Positions 46,162-55,609 of a DNA stretch of 64,000 nt are shown one piece after another. Numbering within the stretch: position 1 is the first letter of the stretch; every line of letters starts with the position of its first letter. Under the pieces are notes generated by a model that did no database searches, was not told the origin of the DNA, and saw only the letters and a list, made by a program, of their open reading frames with translations. Source of the stretch: Flavobacteriales bacterium. GTDB taxonomy: Bacteria; Bacteroidota; Bacteroidia; Flavobacteriales_D; Crocinitomicaceae. The stretch covers positions 1-64,000 of the forward strand of contig CANMHB010000004.1 in assembly GCA_947497485.1 (NCBI GenBank). Reading direction: 5' to 3'. The translations under genes were made by a program, and so were the position numbers.

Positions 46162-47478
46162 ATGCGTCCCTTATACTTATTTGTTTGGTGGTGTTTGAGT
46201 TATTCTCTTAGGCTCTTTTATAGGCGAATAAAGCTTGTTAACCCCCCGAAATCTTTCTTCGGAAGAACAATATACGTTAGCAACCATGCTGCTTCATTTA
46301 TGGACCCATTAGTAGTTGCTTGTTTTAGAAAGCCTATCGTTTTTTTTATGACGCGATCGGATGTTTTTACTCCCTTGTCTCGTCCGCTTCTATGGTCCGT
46401 TCATATGCTACCGATTTATCGTCAGCTAGATGGCGTGAACACCAAAGAGAAAAATGCTGAGGTTTTTCAGGAATGTTCTAAAGTGCTAAAGGGTAATCGT
46501 AATTTATTGATTTTCGGAGAAGGATTTACGGATGACGTTTTTGTTCGAAGACTTAAGCCAATTAAGAAAGGAGCCGTTCGGATTGGTTTTTCTGCCTTAG
46601 AGTATATGAATTGGTCTGAAAAGGTTTACATAGCGGGTGTTGGATGCAATTACACTGAACCAAATAGAATGCGTAGCGATTTATTGATTTCAACATCTGA
46701 GTCGATTTGCTTGAATGATTATAGATCTGATTATGAGACGAATCCAAACAAGGTTATCTCTGAGTTGACCATTCGAGTTGAAAAATTAATCCAATCGCAA
46801 ATAACGCATGTTGCGAACCCTCATTTGACTGAATTGCATGAAGAAATAATGATTCTAACTCGTAAGGGAATGAATTCAATCTGTTATGATGATAAAATTG
46901 ATTTAACAAGTCGCTTTCGCTATTCCCAAAAGTTAGCTAATTGGATAAATAATGAGTCAACTGAATACCTTGAGCCTTTAAAAGAGCAATCTCGGTATTA
47001 TTTTGAATCTTTGAAAAAAGAAAACCTCACAGACGACGATATTTGGCGAAAAAAAAATAATCAATGGACAGTTTTTTCAGACCTGTTTAAATTTCTACTA
47101 TTGATTCCTTTCACAATTTTAGGAATCTTACATTGTGCATTACCTTATTTAATTGTTAAGCGATTCGTCGAGAAAAAATTCAAGAGATCTGTTTTTTGGG
47201 GCTCCACGAAAATGTTACTGTCAATGATTTTACTAGGTATTCTTAACATACCTTTTGTGTTTATTATTTCTCATTTATTTGAATGTTCCAATTGGATAGG
47301 TTTTTTCTACTATTTGTTAATTGGATTATTCGGATTAAGTTTTTATTTAAGTTTCGTGTGGATTAACCGAATTAACAGGCAGATTCGACTTCAAAAACGC
47401 GACTTAACCTCGGAAATTAATGCAAGAGATGAACTTGAAAAAATATTAGTTCAAACCCTTCCTACAGAATTATTTTGA
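46162..47478 (+). CDS. PlsC-like lysophospholipid acyltransferase family protein
   Basis: 438 residues from ATG 46162 ([22 protein letters not shown]); the upstream track start adds an implausible leader. Acyltransferase block NHAASFMD (NHx4D type) is followed by FFMTRSDVF and IFGEGFT (the EGT-like block). The C-terminal third has two or three membrane helices ([39 protein letters not shown]), longer than a typical PlsC. It probably acylates a glycerol-phosphate or other lipid at the inner membrane; the exact acceptor is unknown. Followed 34 bases later by lipA. Confidence 0.88.
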   Translation: MRPLYLFVWWCLSYSLRLFYRRIKLVNPPKSFFGRTIYVSNHAASFMDPLVVACFRKPIVFFMTRSDVFTPLSRPLLWSVHMLPIYRQLDGVNTKEKNAEVFQECSKVLKGNRNLLIFGEGFTDDVFVRRLKPIKKGAVRIGFSALEYMNWSEKVYIAGVGCNYTEPNRMRSDLLISTSESICLNDYRSDYETNPNKVISELTIRVEKLIQSQITHVANPHLTELHEEIMILTRKGMNSICYDDKIDLTSRFRYSQKLANWINNESTEYLEPLKEQSRYYFESLKKENLTDDDIWRKKNNQWTVFSDLFKFLLLIPFTILGILHCALPYLIVKRFVEKKFKRSVFWGSTKMLLSMILLGILNIPFVFIISHLFECSNWIGFFYYLLIGLFGLSFYLSFVWINRINRQIRLQKRDLTSEINARDELEKILVQTLPTELF

Positions 47479-47512
47479 ACTAACTTTTCTTAATTTTGTT
47501 TTAAAACCAATT

Positions 47513-48394
47513 ATGTCATTTCAGCAAGATATTTTAAAAGATAATGTTCAGCCTAGAGTTAAAAAACCGAACTGGCTTCGCGTTAAATTGCCCACGGGAG
47601 AAAACTATCGAAAAGTTCGTGGTTTAGTTGATCAACATAAATTACATACAATTTGTGAAAGTGGAAGTTGCCCAAACATGGGTGAGTGTTGGGGAGAAGG
47701 AACAGCAACTTTTATGATTTTAGGTAATATTTGCACGCGAAGTTGTGGTTTTTGTGCTGTTCAAACAGGTAAACCTGATGAGGTTGATGAATTTGAGCCC
47801 GGAAGAGTGGCAAATTCAGTAAAAATAATGGGTGTGAAACATGCGGTAATTACCTCTGTAGATCGTGATGATCTAACAGATGGTGGTTCTAGCATTTGGG
47901 CACAAACAATTAGAGCTATCAGAAATCAATCTCCTTCAACAACCCTCGAAACGCTAATTCCTGATTTTGCAGGTAAGTGGGAGAATTTACAAGTAATTAT
48001 AGATGTTGCGCCAGAAATCGTTTCTCACAATTTGGAAACGGTTAGAAGATTGACAAAACAAGTTCGAATTCAAGCTAAATATGATAGAAGTTTGGAGGTT
48101 TTGTTTCGTCTTAAAAAAGGTGGAATGCGCACGAAATCAGGTGTTATGCTCGGTCTAGGAGAATCGAGAGAGGAGGTATTAGAGACAATGACAGATTTGA
48201 GACAAGTAGGGGTTGATATACTTACGTTAGGGCAATATTTGCAGCCAACCCATAAGCATTTGCCTGTAGCGGAATTTATTACCCCAATGCAGTTCGATGA
48301 ATACAAACAAATTGGTCTTGAAATGGGATTTCGTTATGTGGAAAGTGGACCATTGGTTCGATCGTCATATCATGCAGAAAAACATCTTTTTTAA
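47513..48394 (+). CDS. lipA: Lipoyl synthase
   Basis: 293 residues. Both Fe-S clusters are visible: auxiliary C48, C53, C59 ([12 protein letters not shown]) and radical SAM CX3CX2C at C74, C78, C81 (CTRSCGFC). The auxiliary cluster Ser is in [13 protein letters not shown]. It inserts two sulfurs into octanoyl-protein to make the lipoyl group for pyruvate and 2-oxoglutarate dehydrogenases and the glycine cleavage system. LipB is not in the window. taattttg just before the gene resembles a -7 box but lacks a spaced -33. Confidence 0.97.
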   Translation: MSFQQDILKDNVQPRVKKPNWLRVKLPTGENYRKVRGLVDQHKLHTICESGSCPNMGECWGEGTATFMILGNICTRSCGFCAVQTGKPDEVDEFEPGRVANSVKIMGVKHAVITSVDRDDLTDGGSSIWAQTIRAIRNQSPSTTLETLIPDFAGKWENLQVIIDVAPEIVSHNLETVRRLTKQVRIQAKYDRSLEVLFRLKKGGMRTKSGVMLGLGESREEVLETMTDLRQVGVDILTLGQYLQPTHKHLPVAEFITPMQFDEYKQIGLEMGFRYVESGPLVRSSYHAEKHLF

Positions 48395-48511
48395 TCCAAG
48401 CAATTTGTTAAAAAAGTTGATAAAATTGAAAACAAAATGGTAGGAAAGTTTATTAAATGAAATTTTATAATTAATTTGGCAGTTGAATTTATGTATAAAA
48501 AATTCGTTATT

Positions 48512-51475
48512 ATGAATAAAAAAATATATCTTATTGGTTCTGTTGTAGTTGCAGGTTTCTTGGCTTTAGGAGCATTGAAATTTATCACTTTTGAAGAGGT
48601 TAGTGGAATCTATTCAAAGAAGCAATTAAGTTCACTCGAAAGCCAAACAGCTGATGAGGCTATGGTTTGGTTAAAGGCGAGATTTGTCGATCAACAAACT
48701 GGTCAGCCGATTTCTAATGAAAAATTAGTCCAAATAAATAATCAGATTTCTAAAATGAAGATTTCCAAAGCGATTTCTTTCGAACCTCAAGGACCTGATA
48801 ATATTGGAGGTAGAACCCGAGCTATTCAAGTTGATAGAACTAATAACAATCGTTTGTGGGCTGGAGGTGTTTCAGGAGGAATTTTTGTTTCAAACAATCG
48901 TGGGAATTTTTGGGAAAGATTAGATTCATACATTAACGCTGGAGCAAGTCCATATGTCGCAAGTATGACCCAAACAATTGATGGTGTTCTTTATGTTGCA
49001 ACAGGGTCGAATGAAGAGGTTTGGGGTGGAAATGGTGTTTGGTACACAACTGATTTCGGTCAGACTTGGGAAAAAATTCCAGGAACTTCCAATTGTACTG
49101 AGGTAGAATCTTCAAATGCAGACAATTATGTTTGGCTTGCTACGGCTCAAGGTTTAAAAAAATGGAAGTTAGGTGATGCTTCATTGACTTCAACTTCGGT
49201 GTCTTCAGGGGCTTGTCAGGCATTGAAAGTTTCAAAAGATGGCCAGGTAATTGTAGCTGCTTTTGGATCCAATAAAACATATTTATCTAGTGACGCAGGT
49301 TCAACATTTTCTGATCAGTCAGGTAGCATCACTATAAATAAAGTTCCTCAGGGTGCAGGAAGAATTGAATATGCGATTTCATCTACAAAAACAAACGGTA
49401 ATTACACAATTTATGCGGTAAGAACTAGTGGCAACCTTTTAGGAATGCACATTACGAAAGATAATGGTCAAACATGGAAGCAATTTGTTGGAGCTTCAGG
49501 TCCACCAAGTGAATTTGATATTTATCGTGATCAGGGTACTTATAATTCAACAGTAACTGTAAGAAGCGATGATCCAACAGAAATACTAATTGGTGGAATA
49601 GACATATGGAAATGGAAACAAACAGTTGATGATCCATTGAATGGTCCTTCAGGTGGTTTTGAGAAAGTTAGTCAATGGTTTGTTGATCCAAGTTCAACAA
49701 TCTATGTTCATGCCGACAATCATGAAATGAAATGGGACGCTTTAAATAGATTGTATGTAGGAAATGATGGTGGTATTGGTGTTACTGACAATGCTGGGTT
49801 AAATTGGTATCCTTCAAATAGAGGCTACAATGTTACTCAGTTTTATGGAATTGCTTTCGATCGTGAAGGTGCGGTAATGGGAGGTACTCAGGATAACGGA
49901 ACACTTTATAATGATCATACTTTATCAACTTTTCAGGAATTTAGAGAGGTAAATGGAGGTGATGGTTTTGAATGTGAAATCTCACATTTTAATCCAAAGG
50001 TGATGTTTTCTTCTGTTTACTATAACTCAATTTCGAGATCAGGTGACAGAGGTGTAACATGGTCAAGTTTTACACCTGATTTACCAAATTCCTATCCTGT
50101 TCCTGGAACCGAAGGAACGGCATTTCACCCATTTCATACTGAATTTATTTTAGCAGAACATTTTGACTTGAATTCCAAAGATTCAGTTACTTATGTCGCT
50201 ACAAAGAATTATGATGCAGGTGATTTGATTCGAATTCCAAGTCTTTCTTCAGGTGATTCTATGAATTACGTAACTCCAACAAATTTGTATTTTGACGATA
50301 CATTGTATTTTGATCCAACATTGACAGTTGGGAATGAGAACTATGGTAAGAATTTAGCTACTGGTGAAGTAATTTCAATGGGTAGCGATACAGTTTTATA
50401 CAATGTTGCTTGGGACACTTTACGCATACAGGATCCTTTTCAATCATGGTTCTTAGTTTATGTAGGTGCAAATGGAGGAGAATTGTGGGGAACTCGCAAT
50501 GCACTGAGACTCTCAGCTGCTAATGCTCAATGGGTATGTGTGGCTAGAGGTTTTGGAGGTCCGGGTTTTGGAGGTAGTAATTTCAATAGTAATATTGATA
50601 TTGAATTTTCAAGAGATCTAGAACAATTATACATTGCAACTGGATCAGGAGTAACGCGTGTGTCTGGTCTTGGATCTCTTTACTCATCAGATCCGGATTT
50701 CACAACAAAAGCTGGTTTCGGAACAGGTACATCTACAGCGACTCCAACCGCAACCTCTCAAACTAAAATCACGTCTGCATCCTATGAAGGTATTGCAGTA
50801 AATCCGAACAACTCGAACGACTTATTATTATTGGCAGGATTTAATGGAACAAACCGAAGAACTACAAATGCATCAACGGCAACGAATACCAATTTGAACG
50901 CAGTTGCACTTGGTTCAATTACCAGTCCAGGTGTAGCTTGTTATGATGGTATAATTGATCGTTTGAATGAAGATGTTTTGGTAGTTGGTACATCAAGTGG
51001 CGTATTTGTCTCTGAAAATGGAGGTGCATCTTGGGAAAATGCTTCAGCTGGGTTTGAAGGTACACCTGTATTTGAAGTTCGTCAGCAATGGAGATTATTT
51101 GATGAGGGAGGATATAGATCTGGAGAAATCTACATTGGAACTTATGGGCGTGGAATTTGGAGTTCTGCTGCTTATTTAGGTATTGGTAATAATGGAACTA
51201 ATAATGCTGCGGCCAACTTTAAAACGAAGTTAAAGGCGTATCCAAATCCTACGAATGAAAGTACAACTTTAAGTTTTCAGCTAGCGAAGTCTGGTGATGT
51301 TGAATTAGCGGTATACTCTATTACAGGAAGACTAGTTAAATCTTTAACGAAAAATAATCTTTCATCTGGAGAGAATACAATTCATATCGATTGTGATGAT
51401 ATTCCAAATGGTACTTACATTGTTAAGTTCGTTAGTGGAAAGCAAGTTGAGTCTGTTAAATTCATCAAAATGTAA
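48512..51475 (+). CDS. VPS10/BNR-repeat secreted protein with T9SS type A domain
   Basis: 987 residues from ATG 48512 (MNKKIYLIGSVVVAGFLALG); the track start at 48476 is not ATG. A signal or anchor helix, an N-terminal linker (LKARFVDQQTGQPISNEKL), then a long sortilin/BNR-type beta-propeller. Asp-box-like motifs recur: GGIFVSNNRGNFWERL, GVWYTTDFGQTWEKI, MHITKDNGQTWKQF, GVFVSENGGASWENA. The last ~85 residues (KAYPNPTNESTTLSF, AVYSITGRLVKSL, NGTYIVKFVSGKQVESVKFIKM) are a classic type A T9SS sorting domain. Exported and probably surface-bound; glycan binding or sialidase-like activity is possible, but no catalytic residues were identified. A strong terminator follows. Confidence 0.92.
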   Translation: MNKKIYLIGSVVVAGFLALGALKFITFEEVSGIYSKKQLSSLESQTADEAMVWLKARFVDQQTGQPISNEKLVQINNQISKMKISKAISFEPQGPDNIGGRTRAIQVDRTNNNRLWAGGVSGGIFVSNNRGNFWERLDSYINAGASPYVASMTQTIDGVLYVATGSNEEVWGGNGVWYTTDFGQTWEKIPGTSNCTEVESSNADNYVWLATAQGLKKWKLGDASLTSTSVSSGACQALKVSKDGQVIVAAFGSNKTYLSSDAGSTFSDQSGSITINKVPQGAGRIEYAISSTKTNGNYTIYAVRTSGNLLGMHITKDNGQTWKQFVGASGPPSEFDIYRDQGTYNSTVTVRSDDPTEILIGGIDIWKWKQTVDDPLNGPSGGFEKVSQWFVDPSSTIYVHADNHEMKWDALNRLYVGNDGGIGVTDNAGLNWYPSNRGYNVTQFYGIAFDREGAVMGGTQDNGTLYNDHTLSTFQEFREVNGGDGFECEISHFNPKVMFSSVYYNSISRSGDRGVTWSSFTPDLPNSYPVPGTEGTAFHPFHTEFILAEHFDLNSKDSVTYVATKNYDAGDLIRIPSLSSGDSMNYVTPTNLYFDDTLYFDPTLTVGNENYGKNLATGEVISMGSDTVLYNVAWDTLRIQDPFQSWFLVYVGANGGELWGTRNALRLSAANAQWVCVARGFGGPGFGGSNFNSNIDIEFSRDLEQLYIATGSGVTRVSGLGSLYSSDPDFTTKAGFGTGTSTATPTATSQTKITSASYEGIAVNPNNSNDLLLLAGFNGTNRRTTNASTATNTNLNAVALGSITSPGVACYDGIIDRLNEDVLVVGTSSGVFVSENGGASWENASAGFEGTPVFEVRQQWRLFDEGGYRSGEIYIGTYGRGIWSSAAYLGIGNNGTNNAAANFKTKLKAYPNPTNESTTLSFQLAKSGDVELAVYSITGRLVKSLTKNNLSSGENTIHIDCDDIPNGTYIVKFVSGKQVESVKFIKM

Positions 51476-51490
51476 TTTCTAAAATAACAG

Positions 51491-51522
51491 AAAAAAGGTG
51501 GTCAAATTTGACCACCTTTTTT
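51491..51522. terminator. Bidirectional terminator
   Basis: A perfect 32-base palindrome centred on gtcaaatttgac, with A6 on one side and T6 and more on the other. It separates the convergent VPS10-like gene and frr and can stop transcription on both strands. Confidence 0.92.
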
Positions 51523-51550
51523 TTGAATCTTTCAAATAAAATTAGAAAAA

Positions 51551-52114
51551 CTAAACCGTCATAATATCTTTTTCTTTCAATTCAACTAGATCGTCGATTT
51601 TTTTAATGAAAGAATTTGTTATTTTTTGAATTTCCTCCTCTGAATCTTTCTCCATGTCCTCTGATAAACCTTCTTTTTTTAGGTCTTTTATCATATCTAA
51701 TGCATCTTTACGATGATTTCGTACACCTACTTTCGCATTTTCAGCTTCTGCCTTCGCTCGTTTAACTAAATCTCTTCTTCTTTCCTCAGTTAAAGGTGGA
51801 ACAGCAATTAGTAACTGCTCACCATTGTTCTGCGGGTTAAGTCCAAGATTGGCATTCATTATACCTTTTGCAATATCATTTAATAAATTTTTTTCCCAAG
51901 GCTGAACTACAATTGTACGAGCATCCATTGTATTTACATTTGCGACTTGTTGAATGGGTGTCATAGAGCCATAATACTCAACCATTACCCCTTGAAGCAT
52001 AGAAGGAGAGGCTTTTCCAGCTCTAATTTTTACAAGTTCGCTTTCTAAGTGATTTAAGGATTTGTTGTTTGAGCTTCTAAACTCGTCATAAATTAATTCA
52101 AGTTCCTCGATCAT
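51551..52114 (-). CDS. frr: Ribosome recycling factor
   Basis: 187 residues, standard length. Motifs include LVKIRAGKASPSMLQGVMVEYYGS, VNTMDARTIVVQPWEK, NDIAKGIMNANLGLNPQNNG and LTEERRRDLVKRAKAEAENAKVGVRNHRKDA. It splits post-termination ribosomes together with EF-G. It lies 11 bases downstream of pyrH, an order kept in many bacteria. It ends at a shared bidirectional terminator. Confidence 0.98.
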   Translation of the reverse strand: MIEELELIYDEFRSSNNKSLNHLESELVKIRAGKASPSMLQGVMVEYYGSMTPIQQVANVNTMDARTIVVQPWEKNLLNDIAKGIMNANLGLNPQNNGEQLLIAVPPLTEERRRDLVKRAKAEAENAKVGVRNHRKDALDMIKDLKKEGLSEDMEKDSEEEIQKITNSFIKKIDDLVELKEKDIMTV

Positions 52115-52125
52115 AATATTAATAA

Positions 52126-52833
52126 TTAATTGCTAACAATAGTCCCTACGTTTTCGCCCTGTATAATTTTATTTAAATTCCCGGGGGTATCCATATCGAA
52201 AACGATTATTGGTAAATTATTTTCTTTACAAAGAGTAAATGCAGTTAAGTCCATTACGTTTAATCCTTTCGAATAAACTTCATCAAATGAAATAGTATCG
52301 TATTTACTTGCGCTTTTATCTTTTTCAGGATCTGCGGTATAAATTCCATCAACACGTGTGCCTTTTAAAATTACATCTGCATTTATTTCGATAGCTCGTA
52401 AAGAGGCTGCTGAGTCTGTAGTGAAAAAAGGATTTCCTGTACCGGCTCCGAAAATAACTACTCGTCCCTTTTCTAGGTGCCTAACAGCGCGACGTCGAAC
52501 AAACGGTTCTGCAATTTCCTTCATTTCAATAGCAGACTGCAGTCTAGTATGAACACCAGCAGATTCCAAAGCGGCCTGAAGGGCCATTGAGTTAATCATT
52601 GTTGCGAGCATTCCCATATAATCCCCGTGCGTGCGGTCCATACCACCTTCTTCAGCTTGTACACCACGAAAAATATTTCCACCGCCGATTACAATTGCAA
52701 TTTCGATTCCCATTTTATGTATTTCCTTGATTTGTTGGGCGTAGGAATTGATTCGTCTATTGTCAATTCCAAATTGCTTTTCACCCATCAAGGATTCCCC
52801 ACTAAGTTTTAATAATATTCGTTTATATTTCAT
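52126..52833 (-). CDS. pyrH: UMP kinase
   Basis: 235 residues. An amino-acid-kinase-fold enzyme with [61 protein letters not shown] and [18 protein letters not shown]. It phosphorylates UMP to UDP with ATP; bacterial PyrH is a hexamer regulated by UTP and GTP. First gene of pyrH-frr, preceded by the tsf terminator and a -7-type box close to the ATG. Confidence 0.98.
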   Translation of the reverse strand: MKYKRILLKLSGESLMGEKQFGIDNRRINSYAQQIKEIHKMGIEIAIVIGGGNIFRGVQAEEGGMDRTHGDYMGMLATMINSMALQAALESAGVHTRLQSAIEMKEIAEPFVRRRAVRHLEKGRVVIFGAGTGNPFFTTDSAASLRAIEINADVILKGTRVDGIYTADPEKDKSASKYDTISFDEVYSKGLNVMDLTAFTLCKENNLPIIVFDMDTPGNLNKIIQGENVGTIVSN

Positions 52834-52841
52834 CGCTTGAA

Positions 52842-52849
52842 CAAAGATA
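52842..52849 (-). promoter_or_regulatory. Candidate -7 box for pyrH-frr
   Basis: Reads tatctttg on the minus strand, matching TAnnTTTG, 8 bases before the pyrH ATG. The -33 position holds TAA instead of TTG. It lies just downstream of the tsf terminator, where a new promoter is expected. Confidence 0.45.
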
Positions 52850-52885
52850 GAAATCGTTTGAATTTAATTTATTTATCGAGCAAAA

Positions 52886-52912
52886 AAAAAGCTATCAATT
52901 TGATAGCTTTTT
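52886..52912. terminator. Terminator after tsf
   Basis: A 12-bp stem (aaaaagctatca / tgatagcttttt) with a 3-base loop begins 10 bases after the tsf stop and is followed on the minus strand by a T run. It separates rplM-rpsI-rpsB-tsf from pyrH-frr. Confidence 0.9.
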
Positions 52913-52921
52913 TAAAAGTAT

Positions 52922-53752
52922 TTAACTTAAAGAGAATCGTTTAAAGTCAAGGACTGTTAAACCATTTTCTGTCGAATTAAGGAATTGTTCTACGGTTAAC
53001 TTGTTGTCTCGAACGAATTGTTGACTTAATAAGGTGTTTTCTTGAAAGAATTTATTCAATCTTCCCATGGCAATTTTTTCAGCCATTTCAGCTGGTTTTC
53101 CTTCTTGAATAGCTAGTTCTTTACCAATTTCAATTTCTCTTTCAATCGTTCTAGCATCAACTCCGTCTTTATTGATAGCTATTGGATTCATAGCAGCAAC
53201 CTGCATAGCTACTTGCTTACCAGCGTCTTCAACTACATCTGAACCGCTATTTAATCCAACTAACGTCGCAAGTTGATTTCCTGGGTGATTATATGCAACA
53301 ACTTTATCTGCTTTAACTACTGCGTAATTAGATAAGTCCAATTTCTCTCCAATAACTCCAACTTGCTCAATGATTTTCTCATCAACACTTAATTTAGCGT
53401 CATAAGGTAGCGCTTTCAACTCCTCTACTGAAGAAGGCAATTTATCTAAAGCAAGGTCAACAATTGATTGAACTAGATTTTTATAACCATCATTTTTTGC
53501 TACGAAGTCTGTTTCACAATTCAAAGTTACAATAACTCCAGCCTTACCATCTGCAGTCGCTTGAGAAATAATTAAACCTTCTCGTGCTTCGTTGTCTCCT
53601 CTTTTTGCAGCGATTTTTTGACCTTTTTTACGAAGTATATCTACTGCTGCTTCGAAGTCGCCATTTGCTTCAACTAAAGCATTTTTACAATCCATCATAC
53701 CTGCGCCAGTTTGTTGGCGAAGTTTGTTTACATCTGAAGCTGTAATAGCCAT
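52922..53752 (-). CDS. tsf: Elongation factor Ts
   Basis: 276 residues. The N-terminal UBA-like part has VNKLRQQTGAGMMDCKNALVEANGDFEAAVDILRKKG, the core has VTLNCETDFVAKND (the TDFV motif that contacts EF-Tu), and GKPAEMAEKIAMGRLNKFFQE lies near the C-terminus. It exchanges GDP for GTP on EF-Tu. 28 bases downstream of rpsB and ends at a strong terminator. Confidence 0.98.
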   Translation of the reverse strand: MAITASDVNKLRQQTGAGMMDCKNALVEANGDFEAAVDILRKKGQKIAAKRGDNEAREGLIISQATADGKAGVIVTLNCETDFVAKNDGYKNLVQSIVDLALDKLPSSVEELKALPYDAKLSVDEKIIEQVGVIGEKLDLSNYAVVKADKVVAYNHPGNQLATLVGLNSGSDVVEDAGKQVAMQVAAMNPIAINKDGVDARTIEREIEIGKELAIQEGKPAEMAEKIAMGRLNKFFQENTLLSQQFVRDNKLTVEQFLNSTENGLTVLDFKRFSLS

Positions 53753-53780
53753 GATAATAATTATTTAACGTGATTAATTT

Positions 53781-54557
53781 TTATTCTGCTGAGTTTTCTT
53801 CTGTTTCGGAAGAAGCAACTTCTGTTGTTTCTTTTTCTGAAACTTCTTCTTTATCTCCTCCTTTTAGATTTTTACGATCTTCCAATCCTTCACGAATAGC
53901 GTCACAAATTGCATCAAGAACCAAAGCAATTGATTTAGTTGCGTCATCGTTAGCTGGAATAGGGAAATCTACTAATTTAGGGTTAGAGTTTGTATCAACC
54001 ATTGCAAAAGTTGGGATATTCAATCTTCTTGCTTCTGCCAATGCGATATGTTCCTTTAAAATATCAACAATAAATATAGCCGCTGGCTGACGTGTCATAT
54101 CGGCAATTGAACCAAATGTTTTCTCTAATTTTTCACGTTGCCGAGTCTTGAATAATTTTTCACGTTTGTTCAACGTATCCCAAGAACCGTCTGATTTCAT
54201 TTTGTCAATTAATGACATTTTACGAATCGATTTACGTGTAGTTTGGAAATTTGTAAGCATACCACCTGACCATCTTTCAGTTACGAATGGCATATTTACT
54301 TTGGAAACGCGCTCAGAAACAATTTCCTTCGCTTGTTTTTTTGTTGCTACGAATAGAACTTTTTTACCTGATTTTGCAATTTGTTTCATTGCTGCACAAG
54401 CTTGATCTAATCGAACAATAGTTTTGTTCAAATCGATGATGTGAATTCCTTTTTTCTCCTCAAAAATGTAAGGAGCCATTGCTGGATTCCACTTTCTTTT
54501 TAAGTGTCCGAAATGAACACCTGCTTCTAGTAATGTTTCGAAGTTTAATTTAGACAT
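53781..54557 (-). CDS. rpsB: 30S ribosomal protein S2
   Basis: 258 residues. Hallmarks are LLEAGVHFGHLKRKWNPAMAPYIF, IHIIDLNKTI, VLFVATKKQAKEIV, TERWSGGMLTNFQT and the ending FPIPANDDATKSIALVLDAI. An acidic Glu/Ser tail (SEKETTEVASSETEENSAE) follows the core. It is part of the small-subunit platform. The 99 bases before the ATG, after rpsI, can fold and may carry S2 feedback control. Confidence 0.98.
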   Translation of the reverse strand: MSKLNFETLLEAGVHFGHLKRKWNPAMAPYIFEEKKGIHIIDLNKTIVRLDQACAAMKQIAKSGKKVLFVATKKQAKEIVSERVSKVNMPFVTERWSGGMLTNFQTTRKSIRKMSLIDKMKSDGSWDTLNKREKLFKTRQREKLEKTFGSIADMTRQPAAIFIVDILKEHIALAEARRLNIPTFAMVDTNSNPKLVDFPIPANDDATKSIALVLDAICDAIREGLEDRKNLKGGDKEEVSEKETTEVASSETEENSAE

Positions 54558-54656
54558 TTTATTTTTTGTTTACGTTCCTAAATAATTTAAGCAACAAAGG
54601 AGAGGATCAATGTGATCGAGGTTCTCCAAGGTTTGGATGCTAAACAGCCAGCTCGA
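54558..54656 (-). promoter_or_regulatory. Possible structured leader of rpsB
   Basis: On the minus strand this gap holds gatca-cat-tgatc nested inside ggaga / tctcc with a 5-base bulge on one side, preceded by gtttagcatccaaac. The rest is A/T-rich up to the ATG. No T run follows, so it is not a terminator. A cis-element for S2 autoregulation is plausible by analogy with other S2 leaders. I do not recognise a named RNA family. Confidence 0.35.
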
Positions 54657-55043
54657 TTAACGTTTCGAGAACTGGAATTTCTTGCGTGCTTTCGGTTGAC
54701 CTGGCTTTTTACGTTCTACCATTCTAGGATCACGTGTCATTAAACCATCGGTTCGAAGCACTGATTTATAATCAGCTGATACTTCAACTAATGCTCTTGA
54801 TATTCCTAGACGAATAGCTTCTGCCTGACCATTAATTCCGCCTCCAGCAACGTTTACCTTGATATCGTATTGACCAACAGTTTCTGTTAAAACAAAAGGT
54901 TGATTTACTTTTGCTTGCAATACATCAATTGGAAACATTTCATTTAAAGATTTCTTATTAATTGAAATATTACCTTTTCCTTTGGTTAAGTAAACACGGG
55001 CTACCGCAGTTTTTCTTCTTCCTAAAGCATTAATTACTTCCAT
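54657..55043 (-). CDS. rpsI: 30S ribosomal protein S9
   Basis: 128 residues. Contains NALGRRKTAVARVYLTKGKG, VNVAGGGINGQAEAIRLGISRALV, LTRDPRMVERKKPGQPKARKKFQFSKR with the basic C-terminal tail that reaches the P-site tRNA. 5 bases downstream of rplM, the standard pair. Confidence 0.98.
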   Translation of the reverse strand: MEVINALGRRKTAVARVYLTKGKGNISINKKSLNEMFPIDVLQAKVNQPFVLTETVGQYDIKVNVAGGGINGQAEAIRLGISRALVEVSADYKSVLRTDGLMTRDPRMVERKKPGQPKARKKFQFSKR

Positions 55044-55048
55044 ATTTT

Positions 55049-55504
55049 TTATTTCAGAGTATCAAGATTTAATAATGTTGGTTGTTGAGCTTCATGGTTA
55101 TGCTCGCTACCTCTATAAACTTTTAGATTTCGGTATAATTGTCTTCCCAATGTATTTTTAGGAAGCATACCCTTAACAGCTTTTTCAATTAAACGCTCAG
55201 GATGTTTAGCTAACATATCCTTTGCAGCTGTAAATCGTTGACCACCTGGATAACCTGAGAAACGAACGTATTCTTTGTCTTCAAGTTTTGTTCCTGAAAA
55301 AGCAACTTTTTCTGCGTTCAAAACAATTACATTGTCACCACAATCAGCGTGAGGAGTATAACAAGTCTTGTATTTGCCTCGAATAATTTTCGCAACTTTA
55401 CTTGCTAATCTACCAACGGTTTGACCTTCTGCATCTACGATAAACCACTTTTTATCAGCGGTTTCAGTGTTTCCAGATATAGTTTTGTAACTAAGTGTAT
55501 TCAC
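55049..55504 (-). CDS. rplM: 50S ribosomal protein L13
   Basis: 151 residues. Contains KWFIVDAEGQTVGRLASKVAKIIRG, PHADCGDNVIVLNAEKVAFSG, GYPGGQRFTAAKDML and AVKGMLPKNTLGRQLYRNLKVYRG. The start is GTG at 55504 (giving MNTLSYKTISGN, the usual family N-terminus); no in-frame ATG fits. First gene of rplM-rpsI-rpsB-tsf, behind a consensus Bacteroidetes promoter. Confidence 0.97.
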   Translation of the reverse strand: MNTLSYKTISGNTETADKKWFIVDAEGQTVGRLASKVAKIIRGKYKTCYTPHADCGDNVIVLNAEKVAFSGTKLEDKEYVRFSGYPGGQRFTAAKDMLAKHPERLIEKAVKGMLPKNTLGRQLYRNLKVYRGSEHNHEAQQPTLLNLDTLK

Positions 55505-55549
55505 GATTTCTCTGTATTAAAAAAACTTATTTACCTAAAATTAGGGGTG

Positions 55550-55579
55550 CAAAGATACAACTATTGTTTTTAATAACAA
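55550..55579 (-). promoter_or_regulatory. Consensus promoter for rplM-rpsI-rpsB-tsf
   Basis: On the minus strand TTG (-33) is followed by exactly 19 bases and tatctttg (-7), the TTG-N19-TAnnTTTG pattern of Bacteroidetes housekeeping sigma. The -7 box is 45 bases before the GTG start, leaving a leader of about 40 bases. Confidence 0.75.
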
Positions 55580-55609
55580 GAAAAATAAAGAAAAAATTAA
55601 GACAAATAT

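Noticed and set aside
54558-54656. Terminator between rpsI and rpsB
   Set aside because: The hairpin has a bulged stem and no following T run on the minus strand.
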